From Vibrio ezurae NBRC 102218 (GTDB lineage Bacteria; Pseudomonadota; Gammaproteobacteria; Enterobacterales; Vibrionaceae), in the NCBI RefSeq assembly GCF_000467185.1, contig NZ_BATM01000005.1, positions 124,001 to 188,000 on the forward strand: a stretch of 64,000 nucleotides of DNA. The letters are read 5' to 3'. The number at the start of each line of letters is the position of its first letter. Within the stretch, counting starts at the first letter, position 1. Below the pieces are notes generated by a model. It had not been told where the DNA came from and did not search any database. It worked only from the letters and a program-made list of their open reading frames with translations. The position numbers and the translations under genes are program-made. Shown here one piece after another: positions 1 through 7,430 of the stretch.

Positions 1-197
1 TTGTGCAGTTGCTTCTGAATTTGCTCCAGTTGCAACTCATCAGTTTCAGTAGTGATGTTCAAACGAGACAAGGTTTCATCATCTGTCGGTGAAACGGTTA
101 GCGATTCAATGTTGTAACCACGTTGAGAAAATAACCCAACCACACGCGACAATGAGCCAGGTTGGTTTTCCATTAATAGGGAAATAATGTGTCTCAT
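1..197 (-). CDS. ilvH: Acetolactate synthase III small (regulatory) subunit, 3' end outside window
   Basis: Only the first 65 or so residues are inside the window. They begin [20 protein letters not shown] and continue into an ACT-domain fold with the NQPG/SLSRV and [11 protein letters not shown] features typical of IlvH. The protein binds valine and feedback-regulates the catalytic subunit in the first common step of branched-chain amino acid synthesis. The ATG lies one base after the stop of ilvI, so the two are co-transcribed and probably translationally coupled. The reading frame is open to the window edge. Confidence 0.95.
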   Translation of the reverse strand, partial: MRHIISLLMENQPGSLSRVVGLFSQRGYNIESLTVSPTDDETLSRLNITTETDELQLEQIQKQLH

Positions 198-198
198 A

Positions 199-1920
199 TT
201 ATGTTCTCTCCGTCTTGCTTAGCCACATACTATCCATGCCTTCACCTTTCACTTGCATTGGATAAACATGCTCTGTTTCATCAACACTAATATCTACAAA
301 TACCAAACGATCTTTCATATCTAACGCTTTTTGCAGCCCTGATTCCAACTCGTCAGGAGAGGAAATACGCATGCCAACATGCCCGTAAGCTTCTGCAATA
401 GCGGCAAAGTCTGGTACGGAAGACATGTATGAGTTGGAATGACGTCCCTCATAAATAATATCTTGCCACTGCTTCACCATGCCTAAGAAACGGTTGTTCA
501 AGTTAATGATTTTTACTGGGATGCCATATTGCAAAGCGGTTGAAAGCTCTTGAATATTCATTTGAATACTGCCATCTCCCGTTACAACCACAACTTCTTC
601 GTCAGGGTGCGCAAACTTCACTCCCATCCCCGCAGGTAATCCAAAGCCCATCGTTCCAAGGCCACCGGAATTAATCCAACGACGAGACTGCTTAAATGGA
701 TAGTAGAGCGCCGTGAACATCTGATGCTGCCCAACGTCAGAGGCTACATAAGCATCACCATTGGTTAGCTTGTGCAGGGTCTCAATCACTTGCTGTGGCT
801 TGATTTTTTCTGCTGACTTAGCGTACGCAAGACAATTACGCTCACGCCATGTTTGAATATCGTTCCACCAAAGCTCTAGTGCTTGTGAATCGTTACCCGT
901 GTCTTGATTTTCTAGCAGTGACACCATGCACTCCAGCACTTTGTCTGCTGAGCCCACAATGGGCAGATCTGCGCGAACATTTTTTGAGACCGATGAAGGG
1001 TCGATATCAATATGAATAACTTTGGCGTTGGGGCAATATTTCTCTAGGTTATTGGTCGTGCGATCGTCAAATCGAACCCCAACACCGAAAATGAGGTCAG
1101 CATTATGCATCGCCATGTTGGCTTCGTAAGTGCCGTGCATGCCTAACATGCCCAACGAGTTTGCGTGCATTCCCGGAAAAGCACCTAAGCCCATCAATGT
1201 GCTGACTACTGGAAGCTGTAGTGTCTCAGCTAAACTCAGTAAATACTTATCTGATTCGGAAATAACCGCACCACCACCGACATACAATACCGGCTTCTTC
1301 GCTTCAAGAAGCGCTTTTAGAGCCTTCTTAATTTGCCCTTTGTGACCTGTCGTCGTCGGGTTATAAGAGCGCATTTTAATGCTGTCTGGATATTGGTATG
1401 GGAGTTTAATTTGCGGATTCATGATGTCTTTTGGAACATCAATCACAACAGGTCCAGGTCGGCCTGTCGATGCAATGAAAAAGGCTTTCTTGACGGTATC
1501 GGCAATATCTTCAGCGCGTTTAACCAAAAAACTGTGTTTTACAATAGGTCGAGAGACCCCCACAATATCACACTCTTGGAATGCATCATTACCAATCAAG
1601 TTATTTGGCACGTTGCCAGAAATAACGATCATTGGGATAGAATCCATATAAGCAGTTGCGATACCGGTGACGGTATTGGTTGCGCCAGGGCCTGAACACA
1701 CTAGCACCACACCCGGTTTACCCGTTGATCTCGCATAGCCATCAGCCATATGGGTAGCCGCTTGTTCATGACGTACTAAAACATGCTTTATTTTGTCTGT
1801 TTTTGCATGAAGAGCATCATAAATGTCGAGAACTGAGCCTCCAGGATAGCCAAAGATCTGTTCCACTTCTTCTTCGATCAATGACTGGACGATCATTTCT
1901 GCGCCAGATAACATTTCCAT
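199..1920 (-). CDS. ilvI: Acetolactate synthase III large (catalytic) subunit
   Basis: ThDP- and FAD-dependent enzyme that condenses two pyruvates, or pyruvate with 2-oxobutyrate, for valine/leucine and isoleucine synthesis. The 573 residues match the IlvI length. Visible features are the N-terminal pyrimidine-binding domain with the catalytic glutamate in RHEQAA (about residue 52), the SGPGATN stretch, the central FAD-associated domain, and the C-terminal ThDP motif starting GDGS at about residue 448 and ending at LNN. The start (MEMLSG) follows an AGGAGATAGGAA ribosome site. ilvH starts one base after its stop, giving an ilvIH operon. In enterics this operon is Lrp-controlled and near leuO; leuO is also close by here (4.3-5.3 kb). 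Confidence 0.96.
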   Translation of the reverse strand: MEMLSGAEMIVQSLIEEEVEQIFGYPGGSVLDIYDALHAKTDKIKHVLVRHEQAATHMADGYARSTGKPGVVLVCSGPGATNTVTGIATAYMDSIPMIVISGNVPNNLIGNDAFQECDIVGVSRPIVKHSFLVKRAEDIADTVKKAFFIASTGRPGPVVIDVPKDIMNPQIKLPYQYPDSIKMRSYNPTTTGHKGQIKKALKALLEAKKPVLYVGGGAVISESDKYLLSLAETLQLPVVSTLMGLGAFPGMHANSLGMLGMHGTYEANMAMHNADLIFGVGVRFDDRTTNNLEKYCPNAKVIHIDIDPSSVSKNVRADLPIVGSADKVLECMVSLLENQDTGNDSQALELWWNDIQTWRERNCLAYAKSAEKIKPQQVIETLHKLTNGDAYVASDVGQHQMFTALYYPFKQSRRWINSGGLGTMGFGLPAGMGVKFAHPDEEVVVVTGDGSIQMNIQELSTALQYGIPVKIINLNNRFLGMVKQWQDIIYEGRHSNSYMSSVPDFAAIAEAYGHVGMRISSPDELESGLQKALDMKDRLVFVDISVDETEHVYPMQVKGEGMDSMWLSKTERT

Positions 1921-2212
1921 TTCCTATCTCCTTACCATTAGCGAACAGACTTGGGTTATCTATTCGTTGGGGTTTACATAGTTAGGGCTTATTCGTAGCC
2001 TAAAAGTGTTCTATTCCATGTCAAAGCGATGATTCTTAACGCTTCAACAATAATCCTATACTGATTTATCACAAATATAGGATTACCTTTCCACCATACA
2101 GTTTTTAACCTATCTCTGTCTACGTAAAAACGGTATTTCAGCCTTTGAAATAATCCAAAGAAAGCCGCCAGCAACTCACTCCCTCTAACTCTTTGTTTTT
2201 AATGGCCTAAAT
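1921..2212. promoter_or_regulatory. ilvIH upstream region with 10-bp inverted repeat
   Basis: This gene-free stretch separates ilvI from the acyl-CoA synthetase terminator and must carry the ilvIH promoter. A perfect 10-bp inverted repeat with a 15-nt spacer sits at 2051-2060 and 2076-2085 (arms TAATCCTATA / TATAGGATTA). On the minus strand a TTGACA hexamer (2019-2024) is followed 16 nt later by TAGGCT, a weak -10. In Escherichia coli Lrp binds several sites upstream of ilvIH; I cannot identify Lrp sites here. A 61-codon open frame with a TTG start covers 1989-2174, but nothing supports it as a gene. Confidence 0.5.
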
Positions 2213-2250
2213 AAAAAAATCCCTGCGAACCAATTACAGTGCAGGGAGTA
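2213..2250 (-). terminator. Rho-independent terminator of the acyl-CoA synthetase gene
   Basis: On the minus strand a TCCCTGC/GCAGGGA stem (arms 2220-2226 and 2241-2247) is followed by a run of seven T. It lies 20 bases beyond the stop codon of the upstream minus-strand gene and insulates ilvIH from it. Confidence 0.85.
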
Positions 2251-2269
2251 TTTTATTCAATAGCAATCG

Positions 2270-4099
2270 CTACTTTTTCGGCTTTGTTTTTACTTTGCCT
2301 TTTTCATCGTACATTTCTTCAATTTCATCTTGATAACGATCATTGATTACTTTACGACGAAGCTTTTGAGTCGGAGTTAACTCTCCCTTCTCCATAGAGA
2401 AGGCCTTAGGCAGTAACTTGAATTTTTTAACCTGCTCAAACTTTGCTAAGTTTTTTTGCAATTCAGTCACCCGCTCTTCAATCATCTCCACAACTTGACT
2501 GTGTTTTAAGAGATCGACTTTGTCATGATATTTGATGTTCAGTTCTTTAGCGTACACTTCTAATGCTTCATAGCTTGGAACAATCAGCGCAGAAACAAAC
2601 TTACGTGTATCGGCAATTACGGCTATTTGTTCGATAAAATGATCTTTACCAATTGTGCCTTCAACGATTTGCGGTGCTATGTATTTACCGCCAGACGTTT
2701 TCATCAACTCTTTAATACGATCCGTAATAAACAAATTGCCTTGCTCATCGAAGTGCCCAGCATCACCGGTCTTCAAGAAACCATTTTCATCAAATGTTTT
2801 TGCGGTTTCTTCAGGCAACTTATAATAGCCACGCATCACCATTGGACCACGAACCAAAATTTCGTTGTTTTCGCCAATCTTAACCTGTGCTCCCGGCATA
2901 GAGGTACCAATAGAGTCTGGGTCAAAATTAGGTTCATCCCAACACGATACTGTAGCCGTTGTTTCGGTCATGCCATAGCCTAGTTTTACGTTAAGGCCCA
3001 GGGCATGGAAAAAGCGACCAATAGTCTCATCAAGCTTAGCGCCACCACATGGCATGATGGTGATATTGCCACCTAATAAAGCACGTAACTTACTCAGTAC
3101 AAGCTTATCAGCCAACGCGTGACTACGTTTTAATAGGTACGAAGGGCTACGCTGCTCTTGTTTGCACAGCGCAATTCTTGCTCCAGTATTCACCGCCCAA
3201 GTAAACATGGCTTTTTTCACTAAGGAAGAATGCGATACCTTTTCATGGATTGCAGAAAAGATCTTCTCATAAAAGCGGGGAACCGCACACATCACTGTCG
3301 GCTTCACTTCACTGAGCGCATCACGTACCTGCATCGTATCGATCAGATAAACGTTCGTTGCCCCAGTAAAGAGTACAAACATCGTCCATGCTCGCTCAAA
3401 AACATGCGACAGAGGTAAGAAACACAAAGATACATCATCTTTGGTTAGGTTCAGACGAGCAATATGCCCCTCTAATTGCGCAGCAAAGTTTGCATAATCG
3501 AGCATGACACCTTTTGGACGGCCAGTAGTACCAGAGGTGTAAATCAGAGTGACTAGATCCTCTAAATTAGCCTCTAAAATACGTTGTTCAAACTCATCTT
3601 TAATTGCCGCAGAAGGCACCTCTGTTTGGATAAAGTCATCCCAAGAGACACTAAAATCATTGTCAGCAAGCTCTATGCTATCGCACATTGCGACAATCAG
3701 CTGAAGTTGCTCACACTGTTCATAAATAGAGACGGCGATGTCATATTGATTCTGCTCACCAACGAACAAAACCTTTACGTCAGCATTTTGCAGAACATAC
3801 ACCGATTGATCAGCTGTATTGGTCGGATAGATAGGAACGGTGACGATTCGTGCTTGTAGCGCACCAATATCAGCCATCGTCCATTTAGGCATATTGTTCG
3901 AATAAATACCGACTTTATCCTGAACACTCAATCCTTGTGCCAAAAGTGCCATAGACACAGCATCCATCTGCTGTCCAAACTGCGACCAAGAAATCCCCTG
4001 CCAAGCACCATCTACTTTGTGCTTAAGTGCAACGCGGCTTCCTCCGTCGACAACTTGCTGACGAACTTTTTTTACAATGTGGAACTCTGAACTGGCCAT
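2270..4099 (-). CDS. Long-chain fatty acid-CoA ligase (AMP-forming), FAA1-type
   Basis: Predicted to activate long-chain fatty acids to acyl-CoA through an acyl-adenylate. The 609-residue protein has the AMP-binding P-loop YTSGTTGRPKG at about residues 187-197, the GYGMTETTA adenine motif and the later TGD and DRIKELMKTSGGKYIAP motifs of the ANL superfamily. It is longer than enterobacterial FadD (about 560) and looks like the COG1022 group. I chose the ATG at 4099 (MASSEF) because AAGGTAGAG lies just upstream; a longer frame starts at 4174 but has no such site. It has its own terminator and a FadR-like site upstream, which suggests fatty-acid control. Its substrate range cannot be read from sequence. 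Confidence 0.9.
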   Translation of the reverse strand: MASSEFHIVKKVRQQVVDGGSRVALKHKVDGAWQGISWSQFGQQMDAVSMALLAQGLSVQDKVGIYSNNMPKWTMADIGALQARIVTVPIYPTNTADQSVYVLQNADVKVLFVGEQNQYDIAVSIYEQCEQLQLIVAMCDSIELADNDFSVSWDDFIQTEVPSAAIKDEFEQRILEANLEDLVTLIYTSGTTGRPKGVMLDYANFAAQLEGHIARLNLTKDDVSLCFLPLSHVFERAWTMFVLFTGATNVYLIDTMQVRDALSEVKPTVMCAVPRFYEKIFSAIHEKVSHSSLVKKAMFTWAVNTGARIALCKQEQRSPSYLLKRSHALADKLVLSKLRALLGGNITIMPCGGAKLDETIGRFFHALGLNVKLGYGMTETTATVSCWDEPNFDPDSIGTSMPGAQVKIGENNEILVRGPMVMRGYYKLPEETAKTFDENGFLKTGDAGHFDEQGNLFITDRIKELMKTSGGKYIAPQIVEGTIGKDHFIEQIAVIADTRKFVSALIVPSYEALEVYAKELNIKYHDKVDLLKHSQVVEMIEERVTELQKNLAKFEQVKKFKLLPKAFSMEKGELTPTQKLRRKVINDRYQDEIEEMYDEKGKVKTKPKK

Positions 4100-4225
4100 T
4101 ATATCTCTACCTTTTGGCTTACACCTGTAAGCTGAGTTAGCGGGATAGTTTACAGTCGAGTAATTAAAAGGCAATTACACTGATGTTTTCTTGATTCAAA
4201 ATTGGACATGAATCTGATTTTTTTG

Positions 4226-4259
4226 TACTGGTAAGAGCAGTAATAGTACAAAATTGTAC
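4226..4259. promoter_or_regulatory. Candidate FadR operator and adjacent 14-bp palindrome
   Basis: Positions 4226-4242 read TACTGGTAAGAGCAGTA. This resembles the FadR operator, with the ACTGGT half-site intact, the right half differing by one base (AGCAGT for ACCAGT) and the correct 3-bp spacing. A few bases on, 4246-4259 holds GTACAA-AA-TTGTAC, a second dyad. Both lie about 130-160 bp upstream of the acyl-CoA synthetase start and just beyond the leuO terminator. Assignment to FadR is inferred from the motif and the downstream gene. Confidence 0.4.
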
Positions 4260-4261
4260 AT

Positions 4262-4298
4262 AAAAAAAGCATCGGTAAGCTTTATTACCGATGCTTTA
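4262..4298 (-). terminator. Terminator of leuO
   Basis: A 13-bp perfect stem (arms 4266-4278 and 4285-4297, core AAGCATCGGTAA) with a 6-nt loop is followed on the minus strand by seven T. It lies 25 bases past the leuO stop and ahead of the acyl-CoA synthetase promoter. Confidence 0.9.
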
Positions 4299-4322
4299 TA
4301 TTGTTTTACTTAAGGAGGCTAA

Positions 4323-5291
4323 TTAGCCTTTCGCGACGACTTCACCACAAACTGTCATTAATTGATCTCGCATCCAGATATGAGCGGCATCATTTTGTCT
4401 CGATTCATGCCATGTCAAATAGGCTCTGATCTTAGTTTGCTCTCCAGGGAAAGGCATAGCGTGTAATTCTAAACTTGTTGGGAAGAAGTCCTTCACCCAA
4501 CGAGGAACAACACACAACAGCTCCGACTGAGCTGCAACGGCAATTAAGTTACCTAAAGTCGCACCGCGATATGAAGACTGAACTTGCAAGTCTTTATACA
4601 CAATATGATTCAAATCCATCACATCACTGGTTGGAGATAAACTGGCATGTTGCTCATACAACAGTTGTTCCATGGATATCTTTTCAGAGTGACTAAGGCG
4701 GGGATGGTCTTTAGCACAGATAACCACTAGCTCATCGCTAAATATCTCACTGCTCACAAAGTCAGCATTGTCGAAATAGGTATAACCGATAATGTAATCA
4801 ATCTCTTGCTGTATCAGTTTTTCTTGCAGTGACGCACCACCTAAAGAGTCCAAGTTCAGTTTTACACTCGGTGCTTTCTTTGCGGTATTTTTGATAAGTT
4901 CTGGAGCAAAGCGAACATCATTTGGAGTGCCGATAGCGATAGAAAATGTACGGCTAGATGTTTCAGGATCAAACGACGTGCCAGGCAGTTCATTTCTCAC
5001 TAATTGCAACGCTTGACGTACAGGCGTTGAAAGTTGACGAGCACGTAAAGTCGGAGAAATACCTCGCCCCTTACGCATGAATAAATCATCTTTAAACATC
5101 ACCTTTAGACGGGCAACGGCGTTACTCACTGCGGGTTGCGACATATTCAAATTTCGCGCTGCTCGAGTAATATTTTGCTCTTGCATAACGGCATCGAAGA
5201 CAATAAGTAAATTTAAATCAACGCCACGTAAAGTGGAGTTCTTGGAATCTTCTGATTGCTGCCAATCATGTGCACTGCTGCTCGCCAACAT
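4323..5291 (-). CDS. leuO: LysR-family transcriptional regulator LeuO
   Basis: The 322 residues comprise a charged N-terminal extension of about 20 residues, a LysR winged helix-turn-helix (RGVDLNLLIVFDAV then NITRAARNLNMSQPAVSNAVARLK, about residues 23-70) and a periplasmic-binding-protein-like effector domain. LeuO is a global regulator and H-NS antagonist in enterics, and in Vibrio cholerae it is part of the bile/ToxR stress response. The neighbouring ilvIH, and leuABCD 7 kb downstream, fit its classical location. Transcription is toward ilvIH, from a long AT-rich upstream region. The Thr-Arg-Ala-Ala-Arg and Met-Ser-Gln-Pro-Ala recognition-helix pattern is typical of the LeuO/NodD branch. 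Confidence 0.92.
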   Translation of the reverse strand: MLASSSAHDWQQSEDSKNSTLRGVDLNLLIVFDAVMQEQNITRAARNLNMSQPAVSNAVARLKVMFKDDLFMRKGRGISPTLRARQLSTPVRQALQLVRNELPGTSFDPETSSRTFSIAIGTPNDVRFAPELIKNTAKKAPSVKLNLDSLGGASLQEKLIQQEIDYIIGYTYFDNADFVSSEIFSDELVVICAKDHPRLSHSEKISMEQLLYEQHASLSPTSDVMDLNHIVYKDLQVQSSYRGATLGNLIAVAAQSELLCVVPRWVKDFFPTSLELHAMPFPGEQTKIRAYLTWHESRQNDAAHIWMRDQLMTVCGEVVAKG

Positions 5292-5661
5292 CCGTTCTTC
5301 TCTCTATTATGACTGTAATGGTAAATCAATCCTTGTTGCTATCTCGTATTGTTAAACGAGATAAGCCTTCCAAGAACCGACAACTATTAATAGGATGAAT
5401 AATCAATAAAACTAATATGTTTCATATCATCACTATAGAACAAGCAAATTGACAAAGAATGAGTAGATTTTAGCTATCCAGACATGTTGTTACTATAAAA
5501 CAATAACTTAGAGTAAATATAAAAAAATAAAAAACATTTCTTTTGATAAAAAAACGATCATATTTGTCCTACAAATACAGTATTTGAGCGCCTAAAACCC
5601 CTTATAGAGATAAGGCTGAATCATTGACCCAGCCAATTTCAGGCGGGAATTTAGCGAAAAA
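5292..5661. promoter_or_regulatory. AT-rich leuO upstream region
   Basis: No gene is visible in these 370 bases. The stretch 5500-5570 is very AT-rich with several A-tracts (for example the bases around 5520-5540), the sort of bent DNA bound by H-NS and LeuO itself. An 8-bp perfect inverted repeat (TATCTCGT / ACGAGATA; arms 5340-5347 and 5356-5363) lies 50-70 bases before the leuO start and would form a hairpin in its 5' leader. The exact promoter is not clear. Confidence 0.5.
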
Positions 5662-6735
5662 TCAATCGAGTAGATGCGTTATATGACTAGGAAAACTGAC
5701 TTGTTTCCATAGGTTTTGGCTCAACTGCGTTTGCTGATCCCAATCACCTTCTAATACCCAATCTGATATTGCTCCCGCGACATCAGGGTAATGAATCGGA
5801 TCGGGTTTTTCCTCCTCCAACCATTTACGGATAATACTTGGCTCAAGCACAAACATCGCACTACCTAAACCAAGGTACTCTAACGTCGCCACATTACTTT
5901 GTTGCTCAAATTGCCCGCTCAAGGGCTTTAGCAACAGCTTCTTTCCTAAAGAAAGAGCCTCAGAAGGTAGCTCAAATCCACCGTTAGCAATTACCCCCTG
6001 ACAACGCACCAGATCTCGTTGAAAATGAGTAAAGGATAGAGGACGAAATTGCACATTATCTAAGTCATACTCTTCTTTAATATCAGGGTGATAACAACAG
6101 AATGTGTAATCGGATAATCGCTGCAGCAACTCTGCCACTTGCTTCAAATTTTCGAAAGGTAGATAGACTAAGATAAAATCCTGTCCCGCACTGCTAGATT
6201 CAACCCCATGATGTGCCCCACCACTGTGTACTATAGGCGGCAAAATAGGCTGATCGAAATGATACCAGTGCAACCCCAACTGAAAATCAGAAGGTGCGAA
6301 ATGATGAATAATGGTTTTATCCATTAAACCATAGCCTTTTTTAGGTACTTGATAGCGAAATGCATTTTGATGACTAATACCAATACAAGGCACTTTGTGC
6401 CTTTTGGCCGCCCATGCGCTAATTGGCTCAAAGTCATTTAAGACCAAATCATAACTCTTTACATCCAATGTATTAATGTCTTGCAGTAACTCAACCAAAT
6501 TATTGTTGGTGGCGGTTTTTAGGTAATCCACCTTGCCACTATTGGAATTAAAAGTAAGTCCAGAAAAGGCGCGATAACCATTAAATGCTTCCATGGAGAA
6601 GTACTTTTCTTTTTCTCTTCCAGAAAAGACGAAGTCAACTTGAATGCCATCACGGTTTTTGAATGCTTCCGCCATCGCACGAGCGCGAGCAATATGCCCA
6701 TTACCCGTACCTTGCACGCCATATAATATTTTCAT
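5662..6735 (-). CDS. MJ1255/VC2487-family glycosyltransferase
   Basis: The 357-residue protein starts MKILYGVQGTGNGHIARARA, the glycine/His-rich N-terminal loop of GT-B glycosyltransferases related to MurG/UGT, and carries a C-terminal donor-binding region (CQGVIANGGFELPSEALSLGK) with the GGxxxxxEAL pattern. I recognise it as the family named after MJ1255 and V. cholerae VC2487; its substrate is unknown to me. I chose the ATG at 6735 because it matches the family N-terminus; an upstream frame to 6783 would overlap the preceding gene. It starts one base after the stop of the PAP2 phosphatase gene, so the two form a coupled pair. No signal peptide is visible, so it is probably cytosolic or membrane-peripheral. 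Confidence 0.85.
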   Translation of the reverse strand: MKILYGVQGTGNGHIARARAMAEAFKNRDGIQVDFVFSGREKEKYFSMEAFNGYRAFSGLTFNSNSGKVDYLKTATNNNLVELLQDINTLDVKSYDLVLNDFEPISAWAAKRHKVPCIGISHQNAFRYQVPKKGYGLMDKTIIHHFAPSDFQLGLHWYHFDQPILPPIVHSGGAHHGVESSSAGQDFILVYLPFENLKQVAELLQRLSDYTFCCYHPDIKEEYDLDNVQFRPLSFTHFQRDLVRCQGVIANGGFELPSEALSLGKKLLLKPLSGQFEQQSNVATLEYLGLGSAMFVLEPSIIRKWLEEEKPDPIHYPDVAGAISDWVLEGDWDQQTQLSQNLWKQVSFPSHITHLLD

Positions 6736-6736
6736 A

Positions 6737-7294
6737 TCAAATCCCCATAATTGCCATAGCAAGAGACGAACTGGCAATTCCAAGTATCACCCCAGCAACA
6801 ATGTCACTAAAAAAGTGCACGCCAAGAAGAATTCTCGAAAGTGCGATAAGGCTTGCCCAAACCACGGCAATAATCGCTAAGCTTGGGAAAAAGAAAGAGA
6901 TATTAATTGCCATGATAGTGGCCGCAGCAGTATGACCTGACGGTAAACTGTACTTATCAGAAGGTTCTATATAATTGATAAAACGGGGGGATAATTCATG
7001 AGGACGACGGCGACGAAAACCATTTTTGACTAGCCAATAGATTGGCAATTCAATGGCGAATGCTAATAGCCCACAAGCCAAAAACAAACTTCCCGTCGCG
7101 GAATCGACAACGTAAGCAATGAAAGCCAGTAACACATACAGATGACCATCACCCGAGTGAGAGATGGCTCTGCTAATTTGGCTAACTCGATCCGCGTATT
7201 TGTGTTCCATACAAAGCAGCGAAAACGTTAAATCGAAACGAACAATAGGGTTTATGTGTTGTACATCTTGACGATCAAAATCAAAGATACTCAT
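6737..7294 (-). CDS. PAP2-family membrane phosphatase
   Basis: The 185-residue integral membrane protein has the three PAP2 signature blocks: KNGFRRRRP (about 90-98), PSGH (118-121) and SRILLGVHFFSD (153-164), including the catalytic histidines and the arginine. There are about five hydrophobic segments. The family dephosphorylates lipid phosphates such as phosphatidic acid, undecaprenyl diphosphate or lipid A phosphate; the substrate here is not determinable. The gene is upstream of, and one base away from, the glycosyltransferase, suggesting action on the same lipid-linked or membrane substrate. The start ATG follows AAGGCAGGG. Confidence 0.85.
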   Translation of the reverse strand: MSIFDFDRQDVQHINPIVRFDLTFSLLCMEHKYADRVSQISRAISHSGDGHLYVLLAFIAYVVDSATGSLFLACGLLAFAIELPIYWLVKNGFRRRRPHELSPRFINYIEPSDKYSLPSGHTAAATIMAINISFFFPSLAIIAVVWASLIALSRILLGVHFFSDIVAGVILGIASSSLAMAIMGI

Positions 7295-7302
7295 GTCCCT
7301 GC

Positions 7303-7347
7303 CTTAACTTCCTTAATTTAGTTAATACCTAAGCTAAGGAAGTTAAG
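7303..7347. repeat. Strong 13-bp inverted repeat upstream of the PAP2 gene
   Basis: Arms 7303-7315 (CTTAACTTCCTTA) and 7335-7347 are perfect complements around a 19-nt centre that itself contains TTAG/CTAA. It lies between the RND pump gene 3' end and the PAP2 start, 9 bases from the latter. There is no T-run on either strand, so it is not a standard intrinsic terminator. It could be an operator or an mRNA hairpin just before the PAP2 ribosome site. Confidence 0.7.
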
Positions 7348-7430
7348 TGACAAAAAGGTGACGTTTTTCTTGCTTTGAAATTACATTTTCAGTCCATTTT
7401 TCTTATTGCTTGTAAGTCACTAATTTATAA

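Noticed and set aside
1989..2174. 61-codon minus-strand open frame upstream of ilvI
   Set aside because: TTG start, no recognisable family and overlap with the inverted repeat and promoter candidate. The GGGAG-like site before it is not enough to call a gene.
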